The translations under genes and the position numbers were made by a program. Below are positions 51,201-60,200 of a DNA stretch of 64,000 nt, in pieces (positions within the stretch are counted from its first letter, which is position 1; each line of letters opens with the position of its first letter). Under the pieces are notes generated by a model. That model saw only the letters and a list, made by a program, of their open reading frames with translations. It made no database searches and was not told the origin of the DNA. This stretch comes from Dimargaris cristalligena. Its lineage: Eukaryota; Kickxellomycota; Dimargaritomycetes; Dimargaritales; Dimargaritaceae. The stretch spans positions 41,353 through 105,352 of the forward strand of contig JANBQC010000023.1 of the NCBI GenBank assembly GCA_027576995.1, written 5' to 3'.

Positions 51201-54200
51201 CTGGATGGCCAGTCGGTGCCCGGGTGAATTGACAGCGCAACATGTTGTGGACGTTAATTAGTCGGAGCAAGGCTGGGGTGAGTTCAGTAGCCGTCAATGG
51301 CCGGGTCAGTTCGAGGGCAAATGACTGGTTAAAATGATTTGGGTTGGACCAAGGGTGGTCAAAGAACCACTGCTGAATCGGGGTAAGTGGGAATTTCATG
51401 TGGTATTCCACGGGCTGAAATTGGTTGGCTATGGCACTTGCCGACGAAATTAGGGACATTTTCTTAATGACATCGCGTAAGGGTCCGGATCCCAGTAGAG
51501 CGGAGGTGGGCAAAGTAAACCCGAGTTGGCGACACTTGGACGAGACCTGGATGGCCGAAATGGAGTCACCCCCAATCTTCACAAACGTCAGATCCGGATT
51601 AACTTGATTGAGTGGAAGACCGAGCACCTCTCCCAGGGACTGCATCAATATGCTTAGTGGCCGATCCCCTTCAGATGACCTGTCTAATAGCGAGGCTTGC
51701 TGTCGATGGGTGGCTAAATGGTCAGCAAAGTGATTCTGGAGGAAATGGGTATCACATTTGCCATTGTTGGTAAGAGGGACGTTAGGAAGACCAATGATAT
51801 AACTGGGTACCATATAGGATGGCAGCTGGTCGGCAACAGAAGCACGCAATATATCCTCACTGGCAGTAGAATCCGGGAACACGTAGCCGACCAAGAACTG
51901 GTCATGGACAAAAACAGCGCAGTCCTGGACCCCAGATTGGCGCATCAAGACATTGCGAATCTCATCCAGCTCGATACGGAACCCCCGCAGTTTCACCTGG
52001 CTGTCCATGCGCCCCAAGCACACTACTTGGCCATCGGGTAGCCAGCGGCCCAGATCACCAGTCCGGTAGATTTTGCCTTGCCCTGTGAATGAATTATCGA
52101 CAAATTTAATTGGATTGAGGTCCGGTCGATTGATGTAACCGAGGGCGACTCCGACACCTCCAATGCATATCTCACCGACGGCACCAATCGGAACCAAATG
52201 TAGGTTTTCATCCAAAATGTAACACTCGTAGTTGGCCATTGGTCGGCCGATTGGAACACTTCCAGAAGGCGGAACCTCAGTCATAAGGCAGGCGATGGTG
52301 GCTTCGGTCGGTCCGTAGACATTGTAAAACGTGGTCGCTGCTGACCATTGATTTGCCAATTCCCGGGGTAAATGCTCGCCGCCAACCAGCAAGCCGTTCA
52401 GGTTGGTATAGTCCTGGGGATTCAGGGTAGAGATGATGGACGGAAGCAGAATGGCCTGCTGCACTGTTTTCAATGTGCCCGGAAGATCATCGCTGTAGAA
52501 TACCAGAGTAGAGCCGTAGCATAAGGGAAGCAAGGTGTTCAGGAAAAATACATCGAACCCAGCTGCCATGCCGTTCATGGTTCGGGTGCCTGGCTGTTGC
52601 AGCATCTCGAGGGTAGGACTGGTGAGCATATTCAAAAGGCTGCGATGTTCGACCATGACACCCTTGGGGTGACCGGTGGAGCCCGAGGTGAATACAATGT
52701 AGGCCAGGTCTGTTGGTGGAATTGGGTGGAGGGAGGATACTGTGGTGGTAGACTCGACACTTTTGGCAAGGTCGTCAATGTTGATTACTTCGCACCACTC
52801 TGCATCCGCTCCTGATGCATTCACCACACATGTGCACCCCGCCGTGTCGACAATGTACTTTTGCCGGGCAGTCGGGAGCTTGTGATCCACCGGTACATAG
52901 ACGGCCCCGATACCCCAAACGGCCAGCATGCACATAACCGCATCTGGGTGATTGGCCACGATAACACCCACCTTGTCGCGTGGTTGTACAGTAGCACATT
53001 GGAGCCGCTCGACCAGCCCAAAAACTCGCTGAGATAGTTGAGTGTAGGTGTAGATAACATTGGAAATTTCAGTGGCTACTCGATTGGGGTATTTTTGAAC
53101 CATATCCAAGAATAAGTCTAGAACACTTAGGTGGGGGTTTTCCCGTGTAACCGAATTAGGAGGCCCGAGTGCGAACTTGTCCCGGATGATGCTGGTCTCA
53201 GTTGGACACACCAGTGATGCCGTGGACCACGGCTGGTGGGTGACCACTACCGATTGAGCATATGATAGGAAATTGTGAATTAAGCGGTTCGCCGTGTCAA
53301 CGTTGAAGAGACTCTGGTTAAATCTCAGCTGACACATAGGTGCATGGTCATGGTAGTCAATAACCAGCAGTAAGTCGTAAGGGAACATCGTCCGGGGCAA
53401 TCGGGACCTGGTACAATAAGCTGCAGTAGAATTGTCCCCGGGTCTGAGCGGATAGTGGAATGCAACTGATATACGAGATAGGGCGGAAATTCTGTACTGG
53501 CCTTCGAGAGACAAGTGGGAGATAAGAACATCCATCGAAGGTAAAACGTGAAGCCGGGAGTCTCTGATCTGGTCAGTTAGTTGTCCGACTATTTCGGGGA
53601 AATCTAACGACAGGTCCCCCTTTACTCGAAGAGGTTGTTCCAGTGCCGACAGGGCTTTCATACCCGTCGAAGTATCGCCATTCTCAACAGTGGGACCACT
53701 TAAGTTCATAATCAAATCAGTTTGCCCCGTCAGGCGCAACAAGAATGTCGCAAATAGAGACGACCAGATCGCGTATTCCTTAACCGACTCATTCGCAGCC
53801 TGTACCTGAATCGTTTCGAACAATTGCTCCTCAACTCCAGTTTCGGCCAAGCTGCAAAAGAAGGAGGGCAAAAGGGGGCGAGGTTGGTCAGTTGGAAGAG
53901 CCAGTTCAGCCGGTGGGTTCTGAAGAAGAGTGGCCCAATAGTTGAGGTCTACTTTAGTAGGCTCGCTAGTATTACAAGTTCTCGTGAATCTGATATCGGT
54001 TAGACTGGGTGAATGTCCAGCCAATTGATTGGTGAGAGCATGTACGATTTCATCAAATTCACTAGTGGACCCGAAGATTTCGTGGACCCGAATTACAATC
54101 GCCGAAGAACTACTGTAAGCTGTAACAGCCGGTAGCTGATACAAGTCAAGTTGGGCCAGTACACCTTGATTCAAATCAAATTGAGGCGCATCCTCGTCGA

Positions 54201-57200
54201 ACTGGCCGTTATCGAATGCTTGAGAACCGGTAAGTTTGTGCTCAATCACTCCAATTGACACTCGTGGTAAAATGTGGCAGGTGAGAGTACCTCGAACCGA
54301 TAAAAACCGACAGCGAAGGGATTCAAATACGGTAATTAGGTGGTCGATTGCCCGGTGGACCTCCTCCAGTTGAAGTGAGGCCTTAGAAGTGACCGTACAA
54401 TGGTGATAGAAGACGGATGGCGGACTGTCCAATTGACTGAGGCACCAGACTCGCTGTTGATGGCAAGTGACTGACTTTGTGCGGGTATACAAAGGCGATA
54501 TCCCCAGAGAGGCGATACCGGTACCTTCGATGGTGAAATCGGGGGACTCCTCATCCACGCCTTGTTTGATAATTCCCTTGATGGTGGAGGCCAAAATACG
54601 AATCTCGGTGTGTTTGACCAATTCGCCCAAACCGATGGCAATGCCAAATTTCTGGTGAATGTGATACTGAAGAAGGCCCAGTTGGGCCAAAGGAATCCTT
54701 GATGTGGACATAAGCAGTGTGGTATTACTACTACTGGCTGAAGAATGATTAGTGGATATATACAGCTCATTCACCACTACCATCAACCACCATTCATATT
54801 CTGATAGGGACTGGGCTGAATGAGCTGGACGTGTGGCTAAATATGCTTGGGCAAAGTGCGGGAGAAGTTGGTCATCGAGTTCAGCTACATGTGGGAATGT
54901 ACTGGTCGAGATTATTTCATCGGGCACGAGAGCGGCTGGAATGGCGGGTGGAACCATGGTAGACTTTAGCCTTATTAAGTCCGCTTCAGTAGAATTGGAA
55001 ACCAGGGCCGCTAGCTGGCCATCAGATAAGACTAGGCAACGTGGTGATTGGGCACCGGCCTCTACTAGAGCCTGCACTAGAGTGCCGAGGTGGACCTGTC
55101 GGTGCTTAATGGTCACTCGCTGGCTGGCCGGGCCCAGAACATGGACAAAGTCGGCGCTATCGCGATAGCCAAGTACGGATTGCTTAGGAGAAGTCTTGAA
55201 ATCTGGAAACGAAGAGCCCAAGAAAGCCAGCCGACCAACCACTCCAGGAGGACAGGGTTGGCCAAGTCTACCCAACACATCCAAGAGGTAGCCACCATTG
55301 GGTGGTTTGTCAATAGCAGGTAGAGAGCGGGAAACTAGTTGCTCAGATGTAACATGGCGGTGGCCATGGAAGATGGATTCGATAAAAGCCAGGCAGGTGT
55401 CGGTTTCTTTGACTAAACTTTCGACACAAGGCCAGGTGTCCTCGTTTAAGTCCCAGAGAATAAGGCGGCCACCCACAGCCGCATCACGCGTTGGTGAATC
55501 GATGGCCACTACATGACAAGGTGGAGACTTGCAATTCTCATACATTGGCAAATCAGGTGTCGTAATAGTTACCTGAGAGGTTAGACATGACAGACTAAGC
55601 CAGATGGTCTGCGGGCTGTCCAGGACCAAGGAATCATCCAAAATATACTGCCCCTTACTATCGATGAAGGACCGGGTTGAAGCAAGAATGTGCTGGATGT
55701 CCGGACTATCAATACTCAATACCACCGGATCAGCCAAATTACTGCGGGATGCAAACACCAAGGAGGGATCATGTAAGTCAACCAGCTGCTTAAATCGATG
55801 AGTGGCTCGAGTTTCGGTAATTTTCTGATTAATCGAATCCGGTATACCAACCATTGCAATATCACAATCCAGATAAGGGCGTACATGCTCAATACCAGTG
55901 GATGGTAGCCACACTATTTGCACACCAATGGTTTTAGAACACGTTGATAATTGTTCAGTGGTATAGGGTGATGCTAGAGGTAGGAGTCGAGCCCCCAGTT
56001 TGATCGCACTCACGAGACAGACCAGCAAATGTTCGATCCTATCTACTACAGCCAGGACTGTTGGGTGGGGGGCTAAACCAGACTGACTGGATTGAACAGC
56101 GAGGGAATCAGCCAATTGGTCAAGCTGACTGTATGATAGGCTATGCGTGGTTGAAATATAGACTAGGTGATCCGAGTTGTCCCGCAAAGAGCCGGTCCAG
56201 ATGTCATTTAGTAGCGGTGGTGCGGGATCAACCATAGAGCCTCTCGTCTCTTGGTCAAAGTGAAGGAGGCGGCTCGACGGAGGATTTGCAAGTGCAAGTT
56301 GGTCCATGGGTGAGTTCATATCCACCGCTAGGATCTGCATGAGAACAAACTGGACCATATCGATTAACTGACCGATGGATCCTTCGGAGTAGATGGATGT
56401 ATCGTAGAATACCTTTGCCTTGATACCATTAGAACTATCGATAAAGTCAATAGCCAACGGGTATTCCGTAAATTCATCCGCGCGTAGGTCAGATAAAACC
56501 AGGCTGTGTGCCGGATCGGCCACAAGTTCCGGGAAATTTTCGAACCCCATAATGGTTTGGAATAGTGGTCCGGAATGGTCGGTGGAAGCCCACTTAGTAA
56601 TGTCAGTTAGGACTGAGTGTTCAAACGGGATCATGGCTATCTGGCCTTGGTGGAGGGTCTGCAACCAGTCCACAATTAAATGATGGTCCAGGCGCACCCG
56701 GGAGGGTAAGGTATTCGTACAAGGTCCAATCGTCCGGTCGATTCCGGGTAGGCTCAGGTTGCGTCCAGACAGAGTCACACCGAACACCACTTCGTCTTGA
56801 TCGAGCAGATAACCCAGCACCAGGGCATAGGCGGCCCGGAATAAAGTGGCCAAAGTGACCCCAAATCTCTGCGAACATTGGGTTAACTGGGCCTTGGAAA
56901 GGTCGACACTGGCTAGATAAGAGACCCAACCCGATGACCCAGTGTAGTCGGGGGAGAGTAGAGGGGCAGGGGTCTTTGGTGCATCGGTCAGATAGTCGCT
57001 CCAGAAGGTTTGAGCTGACTCCGGATTGAGCTGAATGACGTACTGAATAACGGACGAAAAGGGGGCCAATGGAGAGCTCACCTCCAGGCTGGGATGGTGA
57101 TAGGCTGCCATCCACGCCTGGAATAAAAGAGGCAACGACCACCCATCGCACAGTGAATGGTGGAAGGTAATAACGACATCATACACCTGGCTGTCAACGG

Positions 57201-60200
57201 TAGGGAACACAAAATTACGAATCATATGTTCCTGCATTGTAAAACCCCGCTGGCGGTTCTGGATTAGGAATTCGTCAAGGGATTTTAAGGGTTGGTCGGA
57301 GACAGTCCAGGCGGTGGGGCACGACCGAAGAACGGCCTGAATATACCCTTGAGACTGTTTCGATGACGACGCGAGAAATACAGTGCGCAGGGCGGTGTGC
57401 TGCTGGGCAACCGCCTGCCAGGCCTGGAGCAGCCGATTAGTATTAAGCGGTCCGCTGAATTTGACGGCGAGCTGCACTAGATAAGCGGTAGCGTCAGTGG
57501 ATAGTCCTGTCAATAGACCACCCTGGAGAGCAATACAGGGAAACAGGTCCTCCACCTGATCCAATGGAATACGACGATGGCGAAATTCGTCAATAATATC
57601 CTGGAATTCGGAAGCGGAAAGTTGGAGGTGGGTAAAGTCATATCGCGTGAGGAGCGGCTCCACACCAATGGATCCCGACTGGTCCATGCAATTGGCGAGC
57701 TGGGCAAGACTCTGGCGCCACTGGCCCATTATTTCATCGACGATGCTTCGTCGATAAACCAACGGATTGTACTCCATGATCAGGCGCAGGCAGTCACCGA
57801 CCACCGTGGGCATGGGATTGATATCATAAATAACCTTGTCCTGAGGGGCAAAGTCATGTAGACCAAAGTAGTCCGACCATTCAATGGATAATATATCATC
57901 GCTTTGGTCACCGCCGGTATTGTTGAAACGACCAAAGTAGTTAAACTGTACATCTAGGCGAGTCGGGGTCTGGGCCTCCAACTTGGCCCGCTCTTCCATG
58001 GAAACCCCTGGCATGTAATTCAACAGGGAATAGGGAAACCCCTTCATTGGAATTTGCTGCAGTGTTTCCTTGGTGTGGCGTAACAGGTCCAGTATGGACT
58101 GACCAGACCGAACCCGAAGAACGAGGGGGTAGAGGGCGGTAAACCAGCCCACGGTTCGGGTAATGTCTTGATCAGATAACCACGGCTCACGGCCGTGTCC
58201 CTCCATGCAAAAAGTAACCTGGTCGAGCCCAATGGCAGTGGCAAAGGCCTGGGTGAAAGTAGCCAGAAGCAAGTCGCGTGGAGTGACGCGTAGCTGTGGG
58301 GCCAATTGAAACAATAGTGAGTGCGTGGATTCAGAGTCGAATTCGAAAGACGTGGAGAGACGGGCAGCCTGAGTACAAGTAGCACCCAATTCAGGCTGTG
58401 GAAGGAGGGCCCGGATATCGGGAGTGAGCCGGCCAGAGTCTACTTGGGTGGGCCATATATCCGCCGACAGAGCTGCTGCATAATTATCGAGCTGGGAAGC
58501 CCAGACTTGGAAAGGCAATGTCTTCGGCGGAAGTGAGGCACCTCGGAGCAGGGTATTCAAATCCTCAATCAGAATTCGCCAGGCAACCAGGTCCACCAAG
58601 ATGTGGTGGATGGTGATGAATAAGCGGGGCGGGGAGGTACTGTCCGGGTCGTGGATCAGGGCAACTGCCAACACAGGTCCCGTAGTAAGATTAAGGCTGG
58701 ATTGGACCCGCAGGATAAAGTCGGCATAGTTTTCGGACGAAACCATCTCTTCCAAAACCAGAAAGTCAGTGGGGACGGCTCTAGTTGTAGGTATCGTCTG
58801 GACCCATGACTGACTGTCCTCATTGGGACAAAATCGGGCCCGGAGAATATCGTGATGGTTGGCCAGGGCCACTAAGGCGTCATAAATGGCCGTCAATGAC
58901 AAATTGGCCTTGTAATTGACCTTCAGGGTAAAGGACTGGTTAAAGTGGTGGGGGTTACAAAGACCAATTTCACTAAACCAACATTGGATAGGCGTCAAAG
59001 CCACCTCGCCTTGGACTTGTTCCTGGTAGGCGGCGTTCACATTAGCTTGCCGGCTAGTAGTCTTTTCAGTGTGCTGGGCCAACTGTCGGAGCTCGGGGTA
59101 CTGGTAGATTAATGGCACGGTTAGTTGATATCCCAACTGTTGGCCTTTGGACACCAGCAGAATCGCCGAAATAGAGTCACCGCCGATTCGAAAAAAGTGG
59201 TCAGTGGTGCTGATGCGATCGGGGTCCAACTGTAGAATCTGACCCCAGACCCGGCGAAGTTCTTCTTCTATATCAGTTTGAGGGGCGTTAATTTCAGATC
59301 TAGTAGTGGACGACAGTGCATGGCTGGCCAATAAGTGATCAACGGAGGGCAGCGACCTACGGTCCAGTTTGCCCGAAGCAGTGTAGATAAAGTCCGCTAC
59401 CGGCACCACGAACTCGGGTATCATTTGTTTAGGGAGCCGATCCCTTAGACAGCTCAATAAGCCGGCCGAATCAATGTTTGCGGGACTGGCATAAATGACC
59501 AAGGTTTCCTGAACCACGGCCACTGCGCATTGTTTAAGTCCGGGGAATTGAATCGCCACATTCTCAACCTCCTCAACCTCGATCCGGTACCCTCGTAACT
59601 TGACTTGGTTGTCGATACGACCGATATACTCGACCGTTCCATTCGGGAGCCAGCGAACGTAATCACCGGTGCGGTATACGCGACCCGGTCCATGGGGGTT
59701 CGGAATAAACCTAGCTGCAGTCAGCTCCGGTAGGTTTTGGTAGCCCCGACTCACTCCCGCCCCGCCAATGAGTATCTCACCGGGAGCCCCGACGGGCACT
59801 AGTTGAAGATCCTCGTCCACGATGAGATTGAAAACGTTGCGGGTAGGCTTACCAACATTGATATCATCATCTGGGCCAATCAAGGCTAGGTTGGAGTAGA
59901 CGGTGGTTTCTGTCGGCCCATAATGGTTGGCTATGTAGCAGTGAGGGGTCCAGCGGGTGTGGTGTTCCGGTAGCAGGGATTCTCCACCGACCCCAAATAC
60001 CTTCATTTCCGGAGCGTCGTGGGGATGCAAGCGAGACAGGAATGACGTCATGAGATACCCCGTATGAGCATGCTTCAGGTCCTCCAGCAGATTGTCCGAT
60101 GAGACCACGATAGTACCGCCGGTGCAAAGGGACCGGAGGGTATTCACAAGCACGCCGTCAAAGGCAATCGACCCAGTTTGAAGGGCGCGGCGGCCCAGGC

